Origin: a bacterium
Lineage (GTDB): Bacteria > Patescibacteria > Paceibacteria > UBA9973 > UBA2103
Direction: 5' to 3'
Length of the DNA stretch: 12,251 nt
NCBI GenBank assembly: GCA_021812925.1
Contig: JAKAMK010000014.1
Coordinates: forward strand, 1 to 12,251
Both the position numbers and the translations under genes were made by a program. Shown piece by piece: positions 6,993-12,090 of the stretch (positions are counted from its first letter, which is position 1; every line of letters begins with the position of its first letter). Below the pieces are notes generated by a model. That model saw only the letters and a list, made by a program, of their open reading frames with translations. It did not search any database and was not told the DNA's origin.

Positions 6993-7523
6993 GTGCAGAT
7001 GCAGAAAGACACTGGTTTGAAGCTCTTTGCCGAAAGCGCCGCTCAGGAGGCTATCGCTGGCGACTGGAACGCAGCCTACGCGAATATCGAAGTTCTCGCC
7101 TGCGAGGTCGTGTCAGTGACTCGCTACGGCTCTGCTGCGGACATGCAGACGGCATATGAACACGTTGAGCGCGCATACACCGCCATCGTGACCCACAATG
7201 GTCCCGACAACGCAAAAATGTACCGCGTCGAAGTGGGCATGCTGGCCGGCCTCATGGTACTCCTACACTGCGCCACCACTAGACGTTTCGACGCAGAGGT
7301 CGGCGAACATGTCTCGAAGAGCGAGGAGGGGAAGAAGATCCTCTCCGCGCTCACTGGCCAGCCGCTCGGACTGACCGGCAACCAGCTTGCAGATAAGACC
7401 GGTATTGATGAGGGCGACCTCTCAAGGATCTGGCTGCCGAAGCTGCGTCAAGGCGGACTCGTCGGAACAGAGCGCATCGGGCGTACCACCATCAACACCC
7501 TTTTCAGCGAAATCGGTCGCTGA
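6993..7523 (+). CDS. Winged-helix DNA-binding protein with helical N-terminal domain (176 aa)
   Basis: Residues 1-108 are predicted helical with no recognised family; features include 'DWNAAYANIEVLACEVV' and an MLAGLMVLLHCA stretch that may be a buried helix. Residues 115-176 fit a winged helix-turn-helix: 'KKILSAL' as first helix, 'TGNQLADKTG' as second, 'DEGDLSRIWLPKLRQGGLV' as recognition helix, and 'GTERIGRTTINTL' as wing. This resembles MarR/ArsR-type regulators, so a transcription regulator is the best guess; ligand and targets are unknown. It is divergent from the PF04020-like gene and convergent with the ZIP gene. It differs from most neighbours in having a canonical promoter and a strong Shine-Dalgarno. 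GTG 6993 was chosen for Shine-Dalgarno spacing; ATG 6981 or 6999 are alternatives. Confidence 0.72.
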   Translation: MQMQKDTGLKLFAESAAQEAIAGDWNAAYANIEVLACEVVSVTRYGSAADMQTAYEHVERAYTAIVTHNGPDNAKMYRVEVGMLAGLMVLLHCATTRRFDAEVGEHVSKSEEGKKILSALTGQPLGLTGNQLADKTGIDEGDLSRIWLPKLRQGGLVGTERIGRTTINTLFSEIGR

Positions 7524-7529
7524 ACCAAT

Positions 7530-7561
7530 GCTCCCGTTCTCACGCAAGTGAGGGCGGGAGC
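7530..7561 (+). terminator. Hairpin terminator after the winged-helix gene
   Basis: GCTCCCGTTCTCAC, loop GCAA, GTGAGGGCGGGAGC forms a continuous 14-bp stem (two G-U wobbles) capped by a GNRA tetraloop, 6 nt after the stop codon. It is followed by GAGTCTTTATCC, a weak T-tract. It lies between two convergent genes and could stop transcription from either side, but the T's favour the plus direction. Confidence 0.65.
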
Positions 7562-7579
7562 GAGTCTTTATCCCTTGTG

Positions 7580-8305
7580 TTACGCCGCGAGGTGCACTAC
7601 CGCGTACAGCACAAGCGCGCCGAGGAGCGTCATGCAGGTGGTGAGGATGCGCGGGTGGCGGTGGTGGCTCTCCGGGATGAGGTCGCTTGCCGAGAGGTAG
7701 AGGAAGGTGCCCACGAACACGGCGAGCACGAGGCCGATTACCGAGGACGGGATGACGACGAGAAGCGTCAGCGCGGCGCCCGCTACCGGCGCGAGCGCAT
7801 CCACGAAGAGCCAGCGCATCGCCTGCTTCCAATCGTCGCTATTGCGCAGCACGAGATTCACGGTATTGATACCATCCGAAAAATCGTGCGTAAGGACCGC
7901 TGCGGTCACGACCGCGCCGACGGCGACCGAAGCCTGGAAGCCGACGCCGATCGCGACGCCGTCGAGGAAACTGTGCAGGGAGAGCGTCAGCGCGCCCATG
8001 GCGCCCCGTTGAGCATGCGCATGCTCCACGTGCGACTCGTCGTCATGCGTGTGCAAGAGGATGAGCCGGTCGAGCACCAGGTAGCCGAAGAACCCGAGCG
8101 CAATGAAAAGCGCGACGGTTGCTGCTGCGTGCTGTTGCGTGCCGAGACTGATGGCTTCCGGCAAGAGATCGAAGAGCGCGACGCCTGCGACCGCTCCTGC
8201 GGAAAAGCCGAGGATGAGGTGCAGGTGGTCGCGGAACTTGAGCGCGAAGGAGCCGCCCACGAGTGTGGCGAGGAACGCGCCGAGCGCGAAGAGGAGGACC
8301 TGCAT
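7580..8305 (-). CDS. ZIP-family metal transporter with His-rich loop
   Basis: This is a 241-residue polytopic protein of the ZIP (SLC39) family, which moves divalent metals such as zinc or iron into the cytoplasm. About eight hydrophobic segments are visible. A His-rich loop, HTHDDESHVEHAHAQ (85-99), lies between the third and fourth helices, as in many ZIPs, and ESHHRH (212-217) lies before the last helix. The metal-site helices carry 'LSLHSFLDGVAIG' (H111, D115) and 'LTHDFSDGIN' (H140, D144), so the usual HNxPEG/HExPHE motifs are present in Asp-bearing variants. The frame is open upstream to 8347, but the ATG at 8305 begins the first membrane helix and follows an extended -10 by 6 nt. The gene lies downstream of the DsbA-like gene on the same strand, separated by a hairpin. 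Confidence 0.9.
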   Translation of the reverse strand: MQVLLFALGAFLATLVGGSFALKFRDHLHLILGFSAGAVAGVALFDLLPEAISLGTQQHAAATVALFIALGFFGYLVLDRLILLHTHDDESHVEHAHAQRGAMGALTLSLHSFLDGVAIGVGFQASVAVGAVVTAAVLTHDFSDGINTVNLVLRNSDDWKQAMRWLFVDALAPVAGAALTLLVVIPSSVIGLVLAVFVGTFLYLSASDLIPESHHRHPRILTTCMTLLGALVLYAVVHLAA

Positions 8306-8311
8306 GGGCGC

Positions 8312-8320
8312 ATGATAGCA
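8312..8320 (-). promoter_or_regulatory. Extended -10 promoter for the ZIP gene, leaderless type
   Basis: The minus strand reads TGcTATCAT, then six bases (GCGCCC) and the ATG at 8305. The region where a -35 would lie is occupied by the hairpin at 8321-8345. Confidence 0.55.
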
Positions 8321-8345
8321 GACGCGGCGCCGGAGGCGCCGCGTC
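8321..8345 (-). terminator. Perfect 11-bp hairpin between DsbA-like and ZIP genes
   Basis: GACGCGGCGCC, loop GGA, GGCGCCGCGTC is a perfect inverted repeat starting 19 nt after the DsbA-like stop codon. No T-tract follows on the minus strand; instead the extended -10 of the ZIP gene begins at the very next base. It may act as a boundary between the two transcripts rather than a standard intrinsic terminator. Confidence 0.55.
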
Positions 8346-8364
8346 ACTGTCCGCCCGAGACGGA

Positions 8365-9063
8365 TTACTTCGCGAGCTCGGCGTCTATCGCCTGCTGGAA
8401 AGCGCTGTACGGCTCTGCGCCCGAGATGAGCTGCGTGCCGATTATGAACGACGGCGTCGCGTTCACGCCGTTACTCGTGCCTTCGTTCTTGTCCGCGTTG
8501 ATCGCGGCGTCGTAGCTGGCCTGATTCGAAGCGACCGCGGCCTGCACCTTGTTCGCATCGATGCCGCTCACACTCTTCGTCACCTTCATGAGCCACGCGA
8601 CATTGGCGGTAGCGGAGAGGCTGTTCTCCTGCGGCTGGTCGCTATAGAGCGCGCTGCGCCACGCGAAGTACTGCGACGGGTAGAGCTGCCAGATCGCGCG
8701 CGCGTACTCGGCGTCCACCATCGAATCCGGGCCGAGGAACGGGAAGTCCATGAACACCACCTTCACCTTCCCCGCGTTCACGTAGTTCTGCACGATCTGC
8801 GGCAAGGTCTGCACCTCGAACATCTTGCAGAACGGGCACTGATAGTCGCTCCACTCGATGAGCGTCACGGGCGCGTTCGGGTCGCCGATGTACGGGCTGT
8901 TGTTGGTATTGATATTCTTCGCGTCGACAGACGGCGCGGCCGCGGTCCCGCCCGTGCCCGAGGGGCCCGCAGGATGCTGGCCGTTCCAGACGACCGCGCC
9001 GGCGATGAGGATGCCGGCCACGATGACGGAGCCCGCGAGGAACATGGTGCTATTGGTATTCAT
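8365..9063 (-). CDS. Membrane-anchored DsbA-like thiol-disulfide oxidoreductase
   Basis: The 232-residue product has an N-terminal membrane anchor (residues 7-26), a Gly/Ala/Pro linker to about 50, and a thioredoxin-fold domain of the DsbA/Thioredoxin_4 type. The active site CPFC is at 76-79 in 'WSDYQCPFCKMF', preceded by the typical strand 'APVTLIE'. 'VVFMDFPFLG' (102-111) and the cis-proline loop 'ATPSF' (202-206, P204) complete the fold. It should introduce or shuffle disulfides in exported proteins outside the membrane. No DsbB/VKOR partner is in the window. The frame is open to 9099, but the ATG at 9063 was chosen because the signal-anchor follows and an extended -10 lies 9 nt before it. 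It is upstream of the ZIP gene but separated by a hairpin and a second promoter. Confidence 0.93.
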   Translation of the reverse strand: MNTNSTMFLAGSVIVAGILIAGAVVWNGQHPAGPSGTGGTAAAPSVDAKNINTNNSPYIGDPNAPVTLIEWSDYQCPFCKMFEVQTLPQIVQNYVNAGKVKVVFMDFPFLGPDSMVDAEYARAIWQLYPSQYFAWRSALYSDQPQENSLSATANVAWLMKVTKSVSGIDANKVQAAVASNQASYDAAINADKNEGTSNGVNATPSFIIGTQLISGAEPYSAFQQAIDAELAK

Positions 9064-9072
9064 ATGGGCGTC

Positions 9073-9081
9073 ATGATACCA
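9073..9081 (-). promoter_or_regulatory. Extended -10 promoter for the DsbA-like gene
   Basis: The minus strand reads TGgTATCAT, then nine bases (GACGCCCAT) and the ATG at 9063. The hexamer is the same as at the ZIP promoter. The predicted leader is about two bases. Confidence 0.5.
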
Positions 9082-9106
9082 CGCCGCTCCGCAGCGCAAC
9101 GCACGG

Positions 9107-9139
9107 TTGAAACGTCTCGCATCCTGCCGTACGTTATAG
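9107..9139 (+). promoter_or_regulatory. Tentative promoter for the 115-residue gene
   Basis: TTGAAA (9107-9112) is a fair -35. Two -10 candidates follow: TACGTT (9130-9135) at 17 bp, and TTATAG (9134-9139) at a long 21 bp. Neither is convincing. Whichever is used, the transcript would carry a leader of about 40 nt holding a hairpin and a Shine-Dalgarno. Confidence 0.3.
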
Positions 9140-9147
9140 CGTTAGAG

Positions 9148-9166
9148 GTGCTCCGCTCCGGAGTAC
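9148..9166 (+). promoter_or_regulatory. Leader hairpin before the 115-residue gene
   Basis: GTGCTCC, loop GCTCC, GGAGTAC makes a 7-bp stem (one G-U pair) ending 5 nt before the Shine-Dalgarno. It could tune access of ribosomes, but the stem does not itself include the Shine-Dalgarno. Confidence 0.4.
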
Positions 9167-9171
9167 GCAAT

Positions 9172-9177
9172 GGGAGG
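9172..9177 (+). promoter_or_regulatory. Shine-Dalgarno of the 115-residue gene
   Basis: GGGAGG lies 5 nt before the ATG at 9183. It is one of only three clear Shine-Dalgarno sites at gene starts in the window. Confidence 0.7.
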
Positions 9178-9182
9178 CCCCG

Positions 9183-9530
9183 ATGACAGGCATAAATGAA
9201 CGGATTATCGCGCTCCGGACCGATGCGAGCCCGAGCGCAGAGGTGTTAACTCCGTTGCTCCCGAAGGCTGTGCGCGTGCTGAAGCAGACGAGCGATTCCG
9301 AGTCGATCCGCCTGTTCTCCGCGATTGCGGACTACGCGCACCGGCTCGGCATTCCCTCGGCACGCCTGCCGGGGAAACTCACGCACGGGAACGGGTACTC
9401 GGACCAGTTCTTGCGGTGGAGCGAATTCCCTCCGGGCGGCGACCGCAGCTTGTATCCGTCTCGCGAGGAGATGGCTGCGGTATGCACATGGCTCGCCGAG
9501 TTCTTTGTTCCGAAGACGTTGTGCGCCTAG
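9183..9530 (+). CDS. Hypothetical protein, 115 aa, no recognised domain
   Basis: I do not recognise a family. The protein is soluble by appearance, without a signal peptide or membrane helix. Residues 1-55 look helical (INERIIALRTDASPSAEV... then LFSAIADYAHRLG). The middle is Gly/Ser/Pro-rich (KLTHGNGYSDQFLRWSEFPPGG), and residues 93-110 form a further helix ending in a single Cys at 114. The gene has a strong Shine-Dalgarno and a leader hairpin upstream, unlike its leaderless-type neighbours. It is followed immediately by two tandem hairpins. Good ribosome-binding spacing and codon usage like the neighbours support it as a real gene. Confidence 0.65.
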   Translation: MTGINERIIALRTDASPSAEVLTPLLPKAVRVLKQTSDSESIRLFSAIADYAHRLGIPSARLPGKLTHGNGYSDQFLRWSEFPPGGDRSLYPSREEMAAVCTWLAEFFVPKTLCA

Positions 9531-9548
9531 GAGCTGCAGTCGCAGCTC
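9531..9548 (+). repeat. First of two tandem hairpins after the 115-residue gene
   Basis: GAGCTGC, loop AGTC, GCAGCTC gives a perfect 7-bp stem beginning at the base after the stop codon. It has no T-tract and is followed after one base by the larger hairpin. Confidence 0.5.
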
Positions 9549-9549
9549 G

Positions 9550-9573
9550 CGCGGTCCCTCTCGAGGGACCGCG
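9550..9573 (+). terminator. Strong hairpin terminator abutting the MGMT-type promoter
   Basis: CGCGGTCCCT, loop CTCG, AGGGACCGCG is a perfect 10-bp stem followed by TTT and then directly by the extended -10 TGcTATACT. The short T-run limits confidence in intrinsic termination, but the stem position (20 nt after a stop codon) fits a transcript end. Confidence 0.6.
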
Positions 9574-9575
9574 TT

Positions 9576-9584
9576 TGCTATACT
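9576..9584 (+). promoter_or_regulatory. Extended -10 promoter for the MGMT-type gene, leaderless type
   Basis: TGcTATACT is followed by six bases (AGGGCT) and the ATG at 9591. Seventeen bases upstream lies the terminator stem, with no -35 hexamer. The AGGG is only 2-3 nt from the ATG, too close to act as a normal Shine-Dalgarno. Confidence 0.6.
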
Positions 9585-9590
9585 AGGGCT

Positions 9591-9890
9591 ATGACCTTCC
9601 GTGAACAGGTGTACGGCACGGTCGCGCGCATCCCGCGCGGCAAGGTCGCGACGTACGGCCAGGTAGCGCGACTCGCGGGCCGCCCTCGGGCGGCCCGCGC
9701 GGTCGGCTTTTTCATGCGCACGAACACCGACACGAAGCGCGTCCCGTGCCACCGCGTCGTGGGCGCTACGGGCGCCCTGGTCGGCTACGCGTTCGACGGC
9801 GTGTCCGCGAAGCGCAGGAAGCTTGTCGACGAAGGCGTTTCGATCGACGGCATGCGCGTGAATCTCGCGACCTCGCTTTGGGACGCGTAG
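9591..9890 (+). CDS. Minimal MGMT-type protein: DNA-binding/active-site domain of O6-alkylguanine alkyltransferase (99 aa)
   Basis: The protein covers only the C-terminal domain of O6-methylguanine-DNA methyltransferases. 'IPRGKVATYGQVARLAG' (14-30) is the first part of the helix-turn-helix; 'RAARAVGFFMRTN' (33-45) carries the family 'arginine finger' (R36) and recognition helix; PCHRV (52-56) holds the acceptor Cys53; 'GALVGYAFDGVSAKRRKLVDEG' (61-82) follows. Alkyltransferase-like (ATL) proteins usually carry Trp in place of this Cys, so retention of Cys leaves methyl transfer possible. The N-terminal domain of full-length enzymes is absent. The likely job is recognition and repair of O6-alkylguanine, alone or by flagging lesions to excision repair. 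It starts 6 nt after an extended -10 and converges with the 391-residue gene. The coding sequence contains a terminator-like hairpin. Confidence 0.9.
   Translation: MTFREQVYGTVARIPRGKVATYGQVARLAGRPRAARAVGFFMRTNTDTKRVPCHRVVGATGALVGYAFDGVSAKRRKLVDEGVSIDGMRVNLATSLWDA
9674..9699 (+). repeat. Terminator-like hairpin inside the MGMT-type gene
   Basis: CGCGGGCCGCCC and GGGCGGCCCGCG are perfect complements around TC (realistically an 11-bp stem with loop CTCG). TTTTT follows 8 nt later (9708-9712). The stretch codes for the conserved GRPRAARA segment, so it is coding sequence first. The distance to the T-run is longer than in standard terminators. Confidence 0.55.
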
Positions 9891-9897
9891 CGTACGC
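9885..9897. repeat. Small hairpin over the stop of the MGMT-type gene, beside the convergent stop
   Basis: GCGTA, loop GCG, TACGC (5-bp stem) spans the MGMT-type stop (9888-9890) and ends one base before the convergent stop (9898-9900). It is too short and lacks T-runs; it may mark the transcript boundary between the two genes. Confidence 0.3.
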
Positions 9898-11073
9898 TTA
9901 CTGGTACTGAATGTAGATAGGCGCGGGCGTTAAGGAAAGCACCTGCTGCATGGAGAGCATGCCGGTCGAGGGCGGCTTCAAGTCCGCGTGGTAGAAGAGC
10001 TTCAGGCCGGTGAACTGCACGGGGTACGGCGCAATGACATGCGTATACGTACCGATCTTCTTCGCCTGCGAGCCCCAGCCGTCCATGTCCATCACGACCT
10101 CGACCTCGGGGAGCGGATGGATGTTCTCGGTGTTCGTGAGCATGTCGTACGTGAAGCGGTGCACGACGAGCACCTTCGGCGGCAGCTTATTCTCCCGCAC
10201 GATGTTCGCGAGGAAGCTCGCCGCGTAGTTCACGTCCGCCGCGTCGAACGTGCCGATGACCGTGCCAGGCGGATTCCCGTACTTCATCGAGAACTCCGGG
10301 TCGATGGCGAGCTCCACATTCGGAAGCGCGAGCCACTTCGAGAGCTCCGGTAATTCAGCTTGGAGCGTCGACTTCCCCACCTGCACGTCGAGGATGAGGA
10401 GTCCGTGGAGCGTATTCGCCATGCCGAGCGCCTTCTCGATCTGGTCGTCCGGCATCTGCGCGCGGTACAGACCGCTCGCGCCCGGCTGGCCCTGCGCGAC
10501 GACCGCGATGTACTGGATTGCCGGAATCGTGGGCGTCGTAGGGTCAGCCGCCGCCCAGGCCGCCGTCGTCGAGGCGAGCCTTGCGAGAACCTCGTCCTCG
10601 GGATACTCGCCGAGCACGCCCATCTTTGTCGAGTAGAAGTTGCCGTAATAGGCGACGATGCGATTGAACGGCAGGACGGCGCCGCCCTGCGGGTACACCG
10701 TGCCGTGCGGCCACAGCTTCCCGGCAATGGAGACGCTCGACGTCGCGGTTGAGCTCGGGGCCGGCGGGAGCGCCGGGGTCGTAGACGCGGCGCGCGTCGT
10801 ACTCGCGGCGGTCGCCGACGCTAGCGGCGCGACGTAGTGCGCGAGCGCGAGCATCCGCGCGTTGTACGCGGCGATGTCGAGCGGGAGCGGCCAGGTGGGC
10901 ACGGGCGGCGTCTCCGCGTCCGCACGCAGGTACTCGATTGGCGCTAGCGGAAAGAACCAGAGCGCGTAGACGGCCGCGAGCGCCGCGAGTCCCCCACAGA
11001 GCGCGATGATGACCGGCCGACGCGAACCGGCCCCGCGCTTCGCGCCAGCGTCATTCCGTGCGTCTCGGTCCAT
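9898..11073 (-). CDS. Membrane-anchored protein with probable extracytoplasmic (beta/alpha) barrel, 391 aa
   Basis: A basic N-terminus (1-19) is followed by a membrane anchor (20-43), a Ser/Thr/Ala/Pro linker (84-115) and a large globular domain from about 118. The domain alternates buried beta strands with helices as in a TIM-like barrel: 'IVAYYGN' (139-145), 'IQYIAVVAQGQPG' (186-198), 'GLLILDVQVGKS' (224-235), 'VELAIDPEFSM' (253-263), 'KVLVVHRFT' (300-308), 'VEVVMDMDGWG' (324-334) and a final 'PIYIQYQ'. From memory, a similar motif order (ILDxQxG, LAxDPE, VVHxFT, DGxG) occurs in uncharacterised secreted proteins of Actinobacteria; I could not check this. Conserved Asp/Glu at strand ends suggest an enzyme such as a glycoside hydrolase, but no catalytic pair is proven. 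It is divergent from the L,D-transpeptidase gene, hinting at a wall-related role (inference). Confidence 0.75.
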   Translation of the reverse strand: MDRDARNDAGAKRGAGSRRPVIIALCGGLAALAAVYALWFFPLAPIEYLRADAETPPVPTWPLPLDIAAYNARMLALAHYVAPLASATAASTTRAASTTPALPPAPSSTATSSVSIAGKLWPHGTVYPQGGAVLPFNRIVAYYGNFYSTKMGVLGEYPEDEVLARLASTTAAWAAADPTTPTIPAIQYIAVVAQGQPGASGLYRAQMPDDQIEKALGMANTLHGLLILDVQVGKSTLQAELPELSKWLALPNVELAIDPEFSMKYGNPPGTVIGTFDAADVNYAASFLANIVRENKLPPKVLVVHRFTYDMLTNTENIHPLPEVEVVMDMDGWGSQAKKIGTYTHVIAPYPVQFTGLKLFYHADLKPPSTGMLSMQQVLSLTPAPIYIQYQ

Positions 11074-11082
11074 ATGGCACGC

Positions 11083-11088
11083 ATTGTA
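11083..11088 (-). promoter_or_regulatory. -10 element for the 391-residue gene
   Basis: The minus strand reads TACAAT, then nine bases (GCGTGCCAT) and the ATG at 11073. No TG extension is present. It lies in the 77-bp divergent region shared with the L,D-transpeptidase promoter. Confidence 0.45.
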
Positions 11089-11137
11089 GCCGACCGCCGC
11101 GATTCGCGCGAAGCATTGCGCCCCCGCGCCTTGGGCG

Positions 11138-11143
11138 TACTAT
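11138..11143 (+). promoter_or_regulatory. -10 element for the L,D-transpeptidase gene, leaderless type
   Basis: TACTAT is followed by seven bases (CGAACCT) and the ATG at 11151. There is no Shine-Dalgarno before this ATG. Confidence 0.5.
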
Positions 11144-11150
11144 CGAACCT

Positions 11151-12023
11151 ATGGAGTCTCGTATGCGCTACGTTCTCCTCATCGTCGCCGTGCTCACGGT
11201 GGTCGGCAGCCTCTTCTGGCTCTCGCGGGGAACGGCGCACGCACCCGCGGGCACATCCGCAGGTGCGACCGAAACCGCGAGCGCCGCTGCGGCGCTCGCG
11301 ACGACCTCGCCACCCCTCTTCGACTACATCGAGCTCGCCGATAGCTGCAACATCCACTATGCAGGTTCGCCCTGCGTGCTCGCGCGCTCGGCGCCCACTA
11401 CAACTGCGCCGGTCGTCGGGCAGCTGCGTACCGGCATCGTGCTCCAGGTCGCGGCGACCACGACCGAGGCGGACGGCCGCGCGTGGTACCACGTGCTCTT
11501 CGATACGCCCATGCTCTATCCCGAGCGGGTGACGAGCCCGTGGTACGTCGCGGCCGACCTCGTCTCGCCGTTCACGGACCCCGGCCTCGAGGAGCTTCCG
11601 GCGGGCCACTGGACGCCTGCCACGCTCGGCACGACGACGGCGCCCACCGACAAGCGCATCGTCGTCGACCGCGCGAAGGAGATGCTCTACGCATACGAGG
11701 GTTCAACGCTTTTCATACAATCGCCCGTGTCGACCGGACTCGACCTCACGCCAACACCGCTCGGTTCGTTCATCGTGTACCGCAAGTCGCCAACGAGTTA
11801 CATGCAGGGTCCGCTGCCCGGGATTAGCGACCAGTACTACGACCTCCCTGGCGTGCCATGGGACCTGTACTTCACGCTCGAAGGCGGCGCCATCCATGGC
11901 GCGTACTGGCACAACGCGTTCGGGCAGGAGTGGTCGCACGGCTGTGTGAACCTCCCGCTCGACACGGCAAAGAAGCTCTACTACTGGGCCCCCTTGGGCA
12001 CGCCTGTCTCGGTCATTGACTAG
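11151..12023 (+). CDS. L,D-transpeptidase (YkuD/ErfK family) with SH3-like domain
   Basis: This 290-residue membrane-anchored or secreted protein should form 3-3 cross-links in peptidoglycan or attach other groups to it. It has a signal/anchor helix (6-24), an Ala/Thr-rich linker (28-55), a probable bacterial SH3-like domain (about 57-142, including 'QLRTGIVLQV' and 'GRAWYHVLFD'), and a YkuD domain from about 168 to the end. The YkuD domain opens with 'KRIVVDRAKEMLYAYEG' and carries 'STGLDLTPTPLGSF' (194-207). The catalytic region is 'IHGAYWHNAFGQEWSHGCVNL', with H249, H254 and the SHGC motif at 262-265 (nucleophile C265), so it is intact. The frame is open upstream to 11058, but ATG 11151 directly follows a -10 and begins the signal sequence; ATG 11163 is the alternative. 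Confidence 0.93.
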   Translation: MESRMRYVLLIVAVLTVVGSLFWLSRGTAHAPAGTSAGATETASAAAALATTSPPLFDYIELADSCNIHYAGSPCVLARSAPTTTAPVVGQLRTGIVLQVAATTTEADGRAWYHVLFDTPMLYPERVTSPWYVAADLVSPFTDPGLEELPAGHWTPATLGTTTAPTDKRIVVDRAKEMLYAYEGSTLFIQSPVSTGLDLTPTPLGSFIVYRKSPTSYMQGPLPGISDQYYDLPGVPWDLYFTLEGGAIHGAYWHNAFGQEWSHGCVNLPLDTAKKLYYWAPLGTPVSVID

Positions 12024-12046
12024 CGGTGGCGCTCGCGTAACGCGGC

Positions 12047-12055
12047 TGCTACAGT
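12047..12055 (+). promoter_or_regulatory. Extended -10 promoter for the 3'-most gene (leadered)
   Basis: TGcTACAGT lies 24 nt after the L,D-transpeptidase stop codon and 35 nt before the ATG at 12091. Here the predicted transcript has a leader of nearly 30 nt that carries a Shine-Dalgarno. Confidence 0.5.
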
Positions 12056-12078
12056 GCGCCCGGGTGGACACTGACAGG

Positions 12079-12085
12079 AAGGAGG
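12079..12085 (+). promoter_or_regulatory. Strong Shine-Dalgarno of the 3'-most gene
   Basis: AAGGAGG lies 5 nt before the ATG at 12091, near-perfect in sequence and spacing. Confidence 0.75.
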
Positions 12086-12090
12086 AACCC

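Noticed and set aside
7577..8515. 312-codon plus-strand frame across the ZIP gene
   Set aside because: Antisense to a clear ZIP transporter; charged low-complexity product with no family features.
8263..9186. 307-codon plus-strand frame across the DsbA-like gene
   Set aside because: Antisense to the CPFC oxidoreductase; it also crosses the DsbA promoter and the leader of the 115-residue gene.
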